From: NORP181 sp047623555
Lineage (GTDB): Bacteria; Pseudomonadota; Alphaproteobacteria; Rhodobacterales; Rhodobacteraceae
DNA: 64,000 nt
NCBI GenBank assembly: GCA_047623555.1
Contig: JBLHMP010000004.1
Span: 8,231 to 72,230 of the forward strand
Reading direction: 5' to 3'
A model generated the notes under the pieces. The model was not told the DNA's origin and did not search any database. It saw nothing but the letters and a program-made list of their open reading frames with translations. The position numbers and the translations under genes are program-made. Of this stretch, positions 34,969-42,528 are shown one piece after another (the first letter of the stretch is position 1; every line of letters begins with the position of its first letter).

Positions 34969-35382
34969 TTACCAATCTTCTCTTACCACAATACGGGTCT
35001 TAACCGGCAGTTTCATTGCTGCAAGGCGCAGGGCCTCGCGGGCAACAACGTCGTCAACACCGTCGATCTCAAACATCACACGACCGGGTTTAACTTTGGC
35101 CGCCCAATAATCAACAGACCCTTTACCTTTACCCATCCGAACTTCGGTAGGCTTGGAGGTCACAGGAGTGTCTGGGAAAATACGGATCCAGACCCGGCCC
35201 TGACGTTTCATGTGACGGGTCATGGCACGACGTGCCGCTTCGATCTGACGGGCTGTAACCCGCTCAGGCTGCAACGATTTCAAACCGTATGTGCCAAATG
35301 TCAGATCCGAACCGCCTTTAGCCTGACCGTGAATACGGCCTTTAAACTGCTTGCGGAATTTAGTGCGTTTTGGTTGAAGCAT
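34969..35382 (-). CDS. rplP: 50S ribosomal protein L16
   Basis: A 137-residue L16, starting MLQPKRTKFRKQFKGRIHG, with GRVWIRIFPDTPVTSKPTEV. It helps position A-site tRNA. It is followed by a terminator and not, as usual, by rpmC. Confidence 0.98.
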   Translation of the reverse strand: MLQPKRTKFRKQFKGRIHGQAKGGSDLTFGTYGLKSLQPERVTARQIEAARRAMTRHMKRQGRVWIRIFPDTPVTSKPTEVRMGKGKGSVDYWAAKVKPGRVMFEIDGVDDVVAREALRLAAMKLPVKTRIVVREDW

Positions 35383-35396
35383 ATCTCACTCCTCCT

Positions 35397-36104
35397 TTAG
35401 CGGCGACCGCCAGCACCACGAGGTGCAGGGCCATCCTGGAGTTCCTGAAGACGACGATCATGCGCCGAAGGATCGTGCTCCATGATCTCACCTTTGAAGA
35501 TCCAAGTCTTGATCCCGATGATGCCATAAGCTGTGACAGCCTCGACATGCGCGTAATCAATGTCAGCGCGCAGCGTGTGCAGCGGCACCCGACCTTCACG
35601 ATACCATTCAGTCCGCGCAATTTCAGCACCGCCCAAACGACCAGCGACGTTGACCCGGATACCCAGGGCCCCCATGCGCATGGCATTTTGAACCGCACGC
35701 TTCATGGCGCGACGGAAAGACACCCGGCGTTCCAATTGCTGTGCGATGGATTCACCAACCAGAGCCGCGTCAAGTTCCGGCTTGCGAACCTCAACGATGT
35801 TCAAGTGCAGTTCGCTTTCGGTGATCTTGGCAATCTTTTTGCGCAGAGTTTCGATGTCTGCGCCCTTCTTGCCGATGATGACACCGGGACGGGCTGTGTG
35901 AATTGTCACGCGGCACTTTTTGTGCGGACGCTCGATGATCACACGGGAAATACCCGCCTGCTTACACTCAGTCTTGATGAACTCGCGGATTCTCAGGTCT
36001 TCCAGAAGAAGATCGCCGAAATCTTTGGTGTTTGCGTACCAGCGGCTGTCCCAGGTGCGGTTGACCTGAAGACGCATTCCGATTGGATTGACTTTATTTC
36101 CCAT
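35397..36104 (-). CDS. rpsC: 30S ribosomal protein S3
   Basis: A 235-residue S3 with MGNKVNPIGMRLQVNRTWDS at the start and a KH domain (TARPGVIIGKKGADIETL). It lines the mRNA entry tunnel. The start codon shares one base with the rplV stop. Confidence 0.98.
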   Translation of the reverse strand: MGNKVNPIGMRLQVNRTWDSRWYANTKDFGDLLLEDLRIREFIKTECKQAGISRVIIERPHKKCRVTIHTARPGVIIGKKGADIETLRKKIAKITESELHLNIVEVRKPELDAALVGESIAQQLERRVSFRRAMKRAVQNAMRMGALGIRVNVAGRLGGAEIARTEWYREGRVPLHTLRADIDYAHVEAVTAYGIIGIKTWIFKGEIMEHDPSAHDRRLQELQDGPAPRGAGGRR

Positions 36105-36484
36105 CAGACTTGCTCCTCAACCTGGCGAACCAGGATTGTCAGTTGCGAAAACGGCTTCATGATCTTGCCAAACCGACCCCGGGCGCGTGGACGTCCACGT
36201 TTCAGGGTCATGTTCTTGCCAACATAGGCCTCGGCGACGATCAGTTCATCGACGTCCAGATCATGGTTGTTCTCGGCATTTGCAATCGCAGACTGAAGGC
36301 ATTTCTTAACGTCGCCAGCAATGCGTTTATTGCTGAAGGTCAAAACATTCAGCGCCTGATCAACTTTCTTGCCACGGATCATAGCCGCAACCAAGTTCAG
36401 CTTTTGCGGGGAAGTACGCAGCATACGCAGTTTTGCCATTGCTTCGTTATCAGCCACGCGGCGGGGATTTTTATCCTTGCTCAT
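36104..36484 (-). CDS. rplV: 50S ribosomal protein L22
   Basis: A 126-residue L22 with the core RTSPQKLNLVAAMIRGKKV and the tunnel-lining hairpin tip near GRPRARGRFGKIMKP. It overlaps rpsC by one base. Confidence 0.98.
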   Translation of the reverse strand: MSKDKNPRRVADNEAMAKLRMLRTSPQKLNLVAAMIRGKKVDQALNVLTFSNKRIAGDVKKCLQSAIANAENNHDLDVDELIVAEAYVGKNMTLKRGRPRARGRFGKIMKPFSQLTILVRQVEEQV

Positions 36485-36487
36485 GGC

Positions 36488-36766
36488 TTATTTCCGCTTC
36501 GCTTTTTTGTCAGCCGAGTGACCAAGATAGGTGCGAGTTGGCGAATATTCACCAAACTTTTGACCAATCATATCCTCGGTAACATTGACTGTGATGTGTT
36601 TACGGCCGTTGTATACGCCAAACGTCAGACCCACAAACTGGGGCAGGATCGTTGAACGGCGCGACCAAATCTTGATAACTTCGTGACGACCGCTTTCGCT
36701 GACCGCCGCTGCCTTCTTGAGGACATAAGCGTCGACAAAAGGGCCTTTCCATACAGAGCGAGACAT
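36488..36766 (-). CDS. rpsS: 30S ribosomal protein S19
   Basis: A 92-residue S19, MSRSVWKGPFVDAYVLKKA, with IKIWSRRSTILPQFVGLTF. It lies in the small-subunit head. Spaced three bases from both neighbours. Confidence 0.98.
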   Translation of the reverse strand: MSRSVWKGPFVDAYVLKKAAAVSESGRHEVIKIWSRRSTILPQFVGLTFGVYNGRKHITVNVTEDMIGQKFGEYSPTRTYLGHSADKKAKRK

Positions 36767-36769
36767 ATC

Positions 36770-37612
36770 TTAGCGCCCCTTCTTTTTGGCGTGCCGCGAG
36801 CGGATAATCAGCTTGCTTGACGCTTTTTTCTTGTTCCGGGTGCGGGCACCCTTTGTCGGCTTGCCCCAAGGGGTCACCGGATGACGACCACCAGAGGTCC
36901 GACCTTCACCACCACCATGCGGGTGATCGACCGGGTTCATGGCAACACCACGTACCGATGGACGAATACCCTTGTGCCGCATCCGGCCAGCCTTACCAAA
37001 GTTCTGGTTGCTGTTGTCCGGGTTTGACACGGCGCCGATTGTGGCCATGCATTCCTGGCGTACCAGACGCAGTTCGCCCGAGCTCAGACGGATCTGAGCA
37101 TAACCGCCATCACGACCAACGAACTGAGCATAGGTACCAGCAGCGCGGGCAATCTGACCGCCTTTGCCGGGCTTCATTTCGATATTGTGAATGATGGTAC
37201 CGATCGGCATGCCGGAAAACGGCATTGCGTTGCCCGGCTTGATGTCAGCCTTAGCGGCCGAAATAACCGAGTCACCAATCGCCAGACGCTGAGGCGCCAG
37301 GATATAGGCTTGTTCGCCATCTGAGTACTTGATCAGAGCAATAAACGCGGTCCGGTTCGGGTCATATTCGATCCGTTCAACGGTCGCGGTTACGTCCAAT
37401 TTGTTACGCTTAAAATCGACAATACGATAGAGGCGCTTGGCCCCCCCGCCTTTGCGGCGCATTGTAATTCGTCCGGTATTGTTCCGTCCGCCATGTTTGG
37501 ATAAACCCTCTGTGAGAGATTTAACCGGGCGTCCTTTCCAAAGCTCCGAACGGTCGATCAGCACCAGCCCACGCTGGCCTGGCGTCGTCGGTTTATACGA
37601 CTTGAGTGCCAT
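36770..37612 (-). CDS. rplB: 50S ribosomal protein L2
   Basis: A 280-residue L2, MALKSYKPTTPGQRGLVLID, with RGVAMNPVDHPHGGGEGRTS, the loop reaching the peptidyl-transferase centre. It normally follows rplW by a few bases; here 1.5 kb of accessory DNA intervenes and a candidate promoter lies about 90 bases upstream. Confidence 0.98.
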   Translation of the reverse strand: MALKSYKPTTPGQRGLVLIDRSELWKGRPVKSLTEGLSKHGGRNNTGRITMRRKGGGAKRLYRIVDFKRNKLDVTATVERIEYDPNRTAFIALIKYSDGEQAYILAPQRLAIGDSVISAAKADIKPGNAMPFSGMPIGTIIHNIEMKPGKGGQIARAAGTYAQFVGRDGGYAQIRLSSGELRLVRQECMATIGAVSNPDNSNQNFGKAGRMRHKGIRPSVRGVAMNPVDHPHGGGEGRTSGGRHPVTPWGKPTKGARTRNKKKASSKLIIRSRHAKKKGR

Positions 37613-37919
37613 GCTTTCTGTCTTCCGTTTAGCAACGGCGGGTTTCCCCGCCTCGCGCGAGTTTACCCGCGCTATGTTTAAGGCCCCCGTAGGTGCCCAA
37701 TGTATAGGGCCCCGAAGGTCCCACTCAAATATCAGAAGCCCCGGAACGAATCCGAGGCCACGTGATCTGAGCGAGCTATCAGTGTTGGATGAGGGTGTCT
37801 ATAGGGGGATCGAGTTTCGTGCTTCTGTTCGGTTTCATTTGGGAGAAAAACCGTAGACTACCGTTGGGTCTGCAATTCCACGCACCCTACGGCTCGCTCC
37901 TCTATGCGCTAATAGTTGC
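37613..37919. other. rplB upstream spacer
   Basis: No gene is seen between rplB and the dead HEPN-like gene. The stretch holds the candidate rplB promoter (37701-37728) and, at about 37876-37892, CACGCACCCTACGG, a fragment of the REP-like repeat. Confidence 0.5.
37701..37728 (-). promoter_or_regulatory. Candidate sigma70 promoter for rplB block
   Basis: On the minus strand TTGAGT (37728-37723), 16 bases and TATACA (37706-37701) lie about 90 bases before the rplB start. A promoter is required because the rplW terminator and a separate gene lie upstream. Confidence 0.5.
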
Positions 37920-38732
37920 TTAGAAGATCGTCTCAAGCACCTTTCCAGATCCCTCAACAAGCTCGGTGATTTCATCCTTCGTTGGTTCGCGCCCTTTAGC
38001 GTGACTACAAAGGTTTCTTGTATCGGCCAAACTTTGGATAAACCGCTCCTGAGCAACTGTGATCACACCAGGAGTTCGAAGGAGTTGTGCAAGATCGAAG
38101 ATCCCAGGGTTCTTCTTTGTAATCTTAAGGTTATGGGTTTCTCAAACATGACCAAGGTGTTTTTCAATCACTACGCCGCAGATCGCGCCAGCTGCCCTCA
38201 GATAGCCAGCTTTTGCCAGAGCTCCGGCTGTTTCGATTTCTGTATCAAATAGGTCAGCTTGTAATACGGCGGTCAGATCGATCAGCGTTGATTCCAAAGA
38301 GTCTTTTGCTGCTTTGACCATGCTCAACTGTTGCCTAAATTCAGGAACAGCCGACGATCCGTCGACCACTTGGCCACCTGGTTTCGTGATTTTCAGTCCT
38401 TGGAGGTAATCTCGGATCATGTAGTTATGAAAACCGATTTATTTTCTCACGCGTTGGAATTCATAGTGCGATACAAAATCTGACAAGCGATCAGGAAGAA
38501 CCTGTTTTATTATGGCTTGTGATTTTGAATACCATTTTTGGTAAGAAGTGCTGAAACTAGGTAGCTTTTTAATGAACTTTTCAAGTTTTCCTTCATCACC
38601 CTTGAATACCTCCAAATATACTTTCCGAAACTGCTTTGGTTCGCAACCATGCTCCATAGCCGAACCAACCAGTTCACCATCTGTAATCAGTTCATCTAGT
38701 TCATCGGAGAATTTCTTAGTTCTTTCAGACAT
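37920..38732 (-). pseudogene. HEPN-like conserved gene with two in-frame stop codons
   Basis: Starting at ATG 38732 with a GAGG site, a single frame of 271 codons runs to TAA 37920. It is interrupted by TAA (38441-38439) after 97 codons and by TGA (38144-38142) at codon 197. The pieces form one continuous protein: MSERTKKFSDELDELITDGE, then SYQKWYSKSQAIIKQVLPDR, then NYMIRDYLQGLKI, LAKAGYLRAAGAICGVVIEK, ITKKNPGIFDLAQLL and finally ADTRNLCSHAKGREPT. The last includes R-N-L-C-S-H, an R-x4-H motif as in HEPN domains. I recall an uncharacterised family of this build with Cys where the TGA stands. Position between rplW and rplB is abnormal for any bacterium. Confidence 0.7.
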
Positions 38733-39110
38733 GAATACCTCGGATTTTAATTGTGAGTGACTGTCCACCTGTCAAAGTCAACTGTCAAGAAAGTTGTCAG
38801 CGTTCGAAGCAGATGCCTCAACCGTAGCAAATGGCCTTTAGCAGAGCTTTGCAAAGTCCACTTTTACGCATTGCAAATTTCGTCGTCGGTGATTGATACG
38901 CTATTAAGCGCGGAAACAAGGCGAAGCCGCCGCGCCAGTGTCTGCCCGTTCCGACGGGCTGGCGCTTTAGCAACGGGGCGCGTCGACTTACGAGTATTAA
39001 CAAGCGGGACCATAAACTGCGCTCAACAAGTATAGCAGCACCATCCCACAGGCAGACGCTGACGCGGCTTGTGTTACTTGCCACCTGCGGCGTCGGTCGG
39101 GTCAAACGAA
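38733..39110. other. Spacer between dead HEPN-like gene and the rplW terminator
   Basis: About 380 bases without a recognisable gene. A 95-codon open frame on the minus strand (39105-38818) lacks a ribosome-binding site and any familiar motif. The gene's promoter presumably lies here but is not obvious. Confidence 0.45.
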
Positions 39111-39136
39111 AAAGGCCCCCGCTTGCGCGAGGGCCT
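39111..39136 (-). terminator. Terminator after rplW
   Basis: AGGCCC ... GGGCCT with an inner GC-rich stem; on the minus strand followed by TTTTTCG. It ends the rpsJ-to-rplW block 24 bases after rplW. Confidence 0.85.
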
Positions 39137-39159
39137 CTCTATCTTCAATCAAGCAGGTC

Positions 39160-39456
39160 TTAGAGACCGGTGTTCACGTCGATGGTGTTACCCTCTTCGA
39201 GAGTCACATAAGCCTTTTTGACGTCTTTACGGCGGCCAAGCTGGCCCCGGAAACGCTTGCTTTTGCCTTTGGTGATCGATGTATTCACAGCCTTAACCTT
39301 TACACCAAACAGCGCCTCAACGGCCTCTTTGATCTGGGGTTTGTTGCTTGCGATCGCCACTTCGAAAACCACAGCGCCATTTTCAGACGCCATTGTGGCC
39401 TTTTCGGTGATGATCGGCTTGCGGATCACATCGTAATGTTCTGCCTTAGTGCTCAT
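39160..39456 (-). CDS. rplW: 50S ribosomal protein L23
   Basis: A 98-residue L23 with HYDVIRKPIITEKATM and SITKGKSKRFRGQLGRRKD. It forms the docking site for trigger factor and SRP at the tunnel exit. It overlaps rplD by four bases and is followed by a terminator instead of rplB. Confidence 0.98.
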   Translation of the reverse strand: MSTKAEHYDVIRKPIITEKATMASENGAVVFEVAIASNKPQIKEAVEALFGVKVKAVNTSITKGKSKRFRGQLGRRKDVKKAYVTLEEGNTIDVNTGL

Positions 39457-40070
39457 TTCAGTCGAGCCTCCAATGCTTCGACGCCCGCCTTTGTGATAAC
39501 CAATGTATCACGCTTGAGGATGTCATATACGTTTGCGCCCATTGTCGGCAGGATATCCAGACCTTCAATGTTGCGCGCCGCTTTGGCGAAGTCTTCGTTC
39601 ACCGATACGCCATCAATGATAAGCGCGCGTTTCCAGCCCAGACCAGCGATCTGTTTGGCCAGAGCAGCGGTTTTACCGGCTGATGTCGCGTCCTCGATGA
39701 TCACCAGCTCACCAGCTGCCAATTTGGCAGACAATGCGTGGCGAAGACCCAGTTTGCGGAACTTCTTGGTCAGCTCGTGGCCGTGCGAACGCACAACCGG
39801 ACCTTTATAAACACCACCACCGCGGAAGATCGGAGCAGAGCGAGCACCGTGACGAGCGCCGCCAGTACCTTTCTGACGATAGATCTTCTTGGTCGAATAG
39901 TTGACCTCAGAGCGGGTTTTGACCTTGTGAGTACCGGCCTGCGCGTTGTTGCGCTGCCAGCGGACCATGCGGTGCAGGATATCGGCGCGGGGCTCAAGAC
40001 CAAACAGGTCTGCGTCCAGCTCGATGTTACCGGCATTGCCACCATCCAGGTTGATTACATCAAGTTTCAT
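39453..40070 (-). CDS. rplD: 50S ribosomal protein L4
   Basis: A 205-residue L4 with the tunnel loop QKGTGGARHGARSAPIFRGG and GPVVRSHGHELTKKFRKLGL. In E. coli L4 represses the S10 operon; no matching leader was recognised here. Four-base overlaps with rplC and rplW. Confidence 0.98.
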   Translation of the reverse strand: MKLDVINLDGGNAGNIELDADLFGLEPRADILHRMVRWQRNNAQAGTHKVKTRSEVNYSTKKIYRQKGTGGARHGARSAPIFRGGGVYKGPVVRSHGHELTKKFRKLGLRHALSAKLAAGELVIIEDATSAGKTAALAKQIAGLGWKRALIIDGVSVNEDFAKAARNIEGLDILPTMGANVYDILKRDTLVITKAGVEALEARLK

Positions 40071-40792
40071 GCTTCACCACCTTCTGCGGGTGCGTCTGCG
40101 GCAGGTGCCTCAGTTGCAGCAGCTTTCAGACCGGCCGGGAACGGCACGCCATCGGGCAGCTTTTTCTTGACGGCGTCTTTGACTGTGACCCAGCCACCTT
40201 TGGAGCCAGGAACGGCGCCTTTGATCATGATCAAGCCACGATCGGCGTCGGTCTTGACGACCTCAAGGTTCTGAGTTGTCACGCGGGCAGCGCCCATGTG
40301 ACCAGCCATTTTCTTGCCTTTGAACACTTTGCCGGGGTCTTGACACTGACCGGTCGAACCATGCGACCGGTGACTGATCGAAACACCGTGTGTGGCGCGC
40401 AGACCTTTAAAGTTCCAGCGTTTCATGGCGCCGGCAAAGCCTTTACCAATCGAGGTGCCGGACACGTCTACCATCTGACCTTCGAGAAAGTGTTCTGCCG
40501 AAATCTCTTCGCCAACACCAATCAGGTTGTCAGCAGAGACGCGGAATTCAGCCACTTTACGCTTAGGCTCAACCTTAGCAGCGGCGAAGTGGCCGCGCAT
40601 GGCTTGCGATGTGCGTTTAACTTTGGCGGTGCCGCTGCCCAGCTGAACAGCTGTATAGCCGTCTTTGTCAGCGGTGCGTTGTGCAACAACCTGCAGTTTG
40701 TCCAATTGAAGAACGGTCACAGGAATCTGCTTGCCGTCTTCCATAAACAGCCGGGTCATGCCGACTTTCTTTGCGATAATACCAGAGCGCAT
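40067..40792 (-). CDS. rplC: 50S ribosomal protein L3
   Basis: A 241-residue L3, MRSGIIAKKVGMTRLFMEDG, with SISHRSHGSTGQCQDPGKVF, which contains the glutamine that can be methylated by PrmB. An Ala/Pro/acid-rich tail (residues ~225-241) is an extension typical for alphaproteobacteria. Confidence 0.98.
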   Translation of the reverse strand: MRSGIIAKKVGMTRLFMEDGKQIPVTVLQLDKLQVVAQRTADKDGYTAVQLGSGTAKVKRTSQAMRGHFAAAKVEPKRKVAEFRVSADNLIGVGEEISAEHFLEGQMVDVSGTSIGKGFAGAMKRWNFKGLRATHGVSISHRSHGSTGQCQDPGKVFKGKKMAGHMGAARVTTQNLEVVKTDADRGLIMIKGAVPGSKGGWVTVKDAVKKKLPDGVPFPAGLKAAATEAPAADAPAEGGEA

Positions 40793-40811
40793 AATGTCTT
40801 ACCCTCCGATC

Positions 40812-41126
40812 TTAAGATTGCAGCTTGATCTCGACGTCCACACCAGCGGCTAGGTCGAGCTTCATCAGCGCGTCCACAGTCTGGGGAGTCGGATCAACAA
40901 TATCGAGCAACCGCTTGTGTGTGCGGATTTCGAACTGGTCACGGGATTTCTTGTCTACGTGGGGACCACGAAGAACGGTGAATTTTTCGATTTTATTCGG
41001 CAACGGGATCGGGCCACGTACGCTGGCTCCGGTCCGTTTGGCAGTGTTGACGATCTCTTGGGTGCTGGCATCCAGAACCCGATAGTCAAATGCCTTGAGC
41101 CGAATACGGATATTTTGGCTTTGCAT
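40812..41126 (-). CDS. rpsJ: 30S ribosomal protein S10
   Basis: A 104-residue S10, MQSQNIRIRLKAFDYRVLD, also the NusE partner in antitermination. Conserved KTGASVRGPIPLP-like segment (KRTGASVRGPIPLPNKIEKF) is present. It lies 140 bases from tuf with a REP-like element in between. Confidence 0.98.
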   Translation of the reverse strand: MQSQNIRIRLKAFDYRVLDASTQEIVNTAKRTGASVRGPIPLPNKIEKFTVLRGPHVDKKSRDQFEIRTHKRLLDIVDPTPQTVDALMKLDLAAGVDVEIKLQS

Positions 41127-41211
41127 GTCTTCAGCCTTTCACGGCTTATTAGAGTTGATAGGAGGAACAACAGACCATCCGTTGCCCCTCATCGAACCCG
41201 AAGCGCGAGAG

Positions 41212-41257
41212 CCACCTACCCTACACCATTAAGGCGTAGGGTGGGTGAAACCCACGC
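41212..41257. repeat. REPIN-like inverted repeat in the tuf-rpsJ spacer
   Basis: CCACCTACCCTAC (41212-41224) is inverted against GTAGGGTGGGTG with one mismatch across a 10-base loop; the right arm continues through AAACCCACGC (to 41257). Compared with the rpoA-rplQ copy, the left arm is shortened and diverged. Confidence 0.8.
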
Positions 41258-41265
41258 ATTTTGGA

Positions 41266-42441
41266 TTATGCGATGATCTTGGATACAACACCGGCACCAA
41301 CGGTGCGGCCACCTTCGCGAATGGCGAAACGGAGACCGTCTTCCATTGCGATTGGTGCAATCAGTTCAACTTCGAACTTCAGGTTGTCGCCTGGCATGAC
41401 CATTTCAGTACCTTCTGGCAGAGTAACCGTACCGGTTACGTCTGTTGTCCGGAAATAGAACTGTGGACGATAGTTGGCAAAGAACGGCGTGTGACGGCCA
41501 CCCTCTTCTTTGGTCAGAATATAGGCTTCTGCTTCGAATTTGGTGTGTGGCTTAACCGAAGAAGGCTTACACAGAACCTGACCGCGCTCAACGCCGTCAC
41601 GATCAACACCGCGCAGCAATACGCCAACGTTGTCACCAGCTTCACCGCGATCAAGCAGCTTGCGGAACATTTCAACACCGGTACAGGTGGTTGTTTTTGT
41701 ATCGCGCAGACCAATGATTTCAATGCTGTCGCCAACATTGACAACACCACGTTCGATACGGCCAGTTACAACAGTACCACGACCCGAGATCGAGAACACG
41801 TCTTCGATCGGCAGCAGGAACGGCTGATCGATCGCACGCTCAGGCGTTGGGATCCATGTGTCAACGGCTTCCATCAGCGCGCGGATCGACTTTTCGCCAA
41901 TCTCTTCGTCGCGGCCTTCCATGGCAGCCAGAGCCGAGCCCATAACGATTGGAATATCGTCGCCTGGGTACTCATACATGTCCAACAACTCGCGGATTTC
42001 CATTTCCACCAGTTCCAGCAGCTCGTCATCGTCGACCTGATCAACTTTGTTCATGTAGACAACCATAGTTGGAATACCAACCTGGCGACCCAACAGGATG
42101 TGCTCGCGGGTCTGAGGCATTGGGCCGTCAGCTGCGGAACAAACCAAAATCGCGCCGTCCATCTGAGCCGCACCAGTGATCATGTTCTTCACATAGTCGG
42201 CGTGGCCTGGGCAATCAACGTGGGCGTAGTGACGCGCTTCGGTTTCATACTCAACGTGAGCGGTCGAAATGGTGATACCACGGGCTTTTTCTTCGGGTGC
42301 GCCGTCGATTTCATCATAGGCTTTGAAGTCACCAAAATACTTGGTGATCGCAGCTGTCAGAGTCGTTTTACCATGGTCAACGTGGCCGATTGTGCCGATG
42401 TTGACGTGTGGTTTATTACGTTCGAATTTTTCCTTAGCCAT
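41266..42441 (-). CDS. tuf: Elongation factor Tu
   Basis: A 391-residue EF-Tu with G1 GHVDHGKT (19-26), G3 DCPGHADY and G4 NKVDQVDD, then domains 2 and 3. It carries aminoacyl-tRNA to the ribosome. ATG 42441 follows AAGGAGGCC; the frame open to 42480 is not used. Many Rhodobacterales have two tuf genes; only one lies here (no tuf near secE in this window). Confidence 0.98.
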   Translation of the reverse strand: MAKEKFERNKPHVNIGTIGHVDHGKTTLTAAITKYFGDFKAYDEIDGAPEEKARGITISTAHVEYETEARHYAHVDCPGHADYVKNMITGAAQMDGAILVCSAADGPMPQTREHILLGRQVGIPTMVVYMNKVDQVDDDELLELVEMEIRELLDMYEYPGDDIPIVMGSALAAMEGRDEEIGEKSIRALMEAVDTWIPTPERAIDQPFLLPIEDVFSISGRGTVVTGRIERGVVNVGDSIEIIGLRDTKTTTCTGVEMFRKLLDRGEAGDNVGVLLRGVDRDGVERGQVLCKPSSVKPHTKFEAEAYILTKEEGGRHTPFFANYRPQFYFRTTDVTGTVTLPEGTEMVMPGDNLKFEVELIAPIAMEDGLRFAIREGGRTVGAGVVSKIIA

Positions 42442-42499
42442 GATGGCCTCCTTAGTCTTGTGCGGTGTGCGCGAACACACACCTTACATTGGTGCACCC

Positions 42500-42528
42500 C
42501 GTAAGGTGCGTGATTTCACGCACTTACG
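42500..42528. repeat. Hairpin related to the REP-like repeat at the fusA stop
   Basis: CGTAAG-G-TGCGTG-ATTT-CACGCA-C-TTACG forms a nearly perfect stem that includes the fusA stop codon. It resembles the REP-like unit (GTAGGGTGCGTG-type arm seen at 53292) in shortened form, and may protect or end the fusA message. Confidence 0.6.

Noticed and set aside
38142..38144. TGA at a Cys position in the HEPN-like gene as a selenocysteine codon
   Set aside because: The same frame also has an upstream TAA, and no SECIS-like stem was seen directly after the TGA.
38818..39105. 95-codon minus-strand frame upstream of the HEPN-like gene
   Set aside because: No ribosome-binding site, low-complexity basic composition and no recognisable motif.
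41245..42504. 419-codon plus-strand frame over tuf
   Set aside because: Antisense shadow of the highly biased tuf gene.
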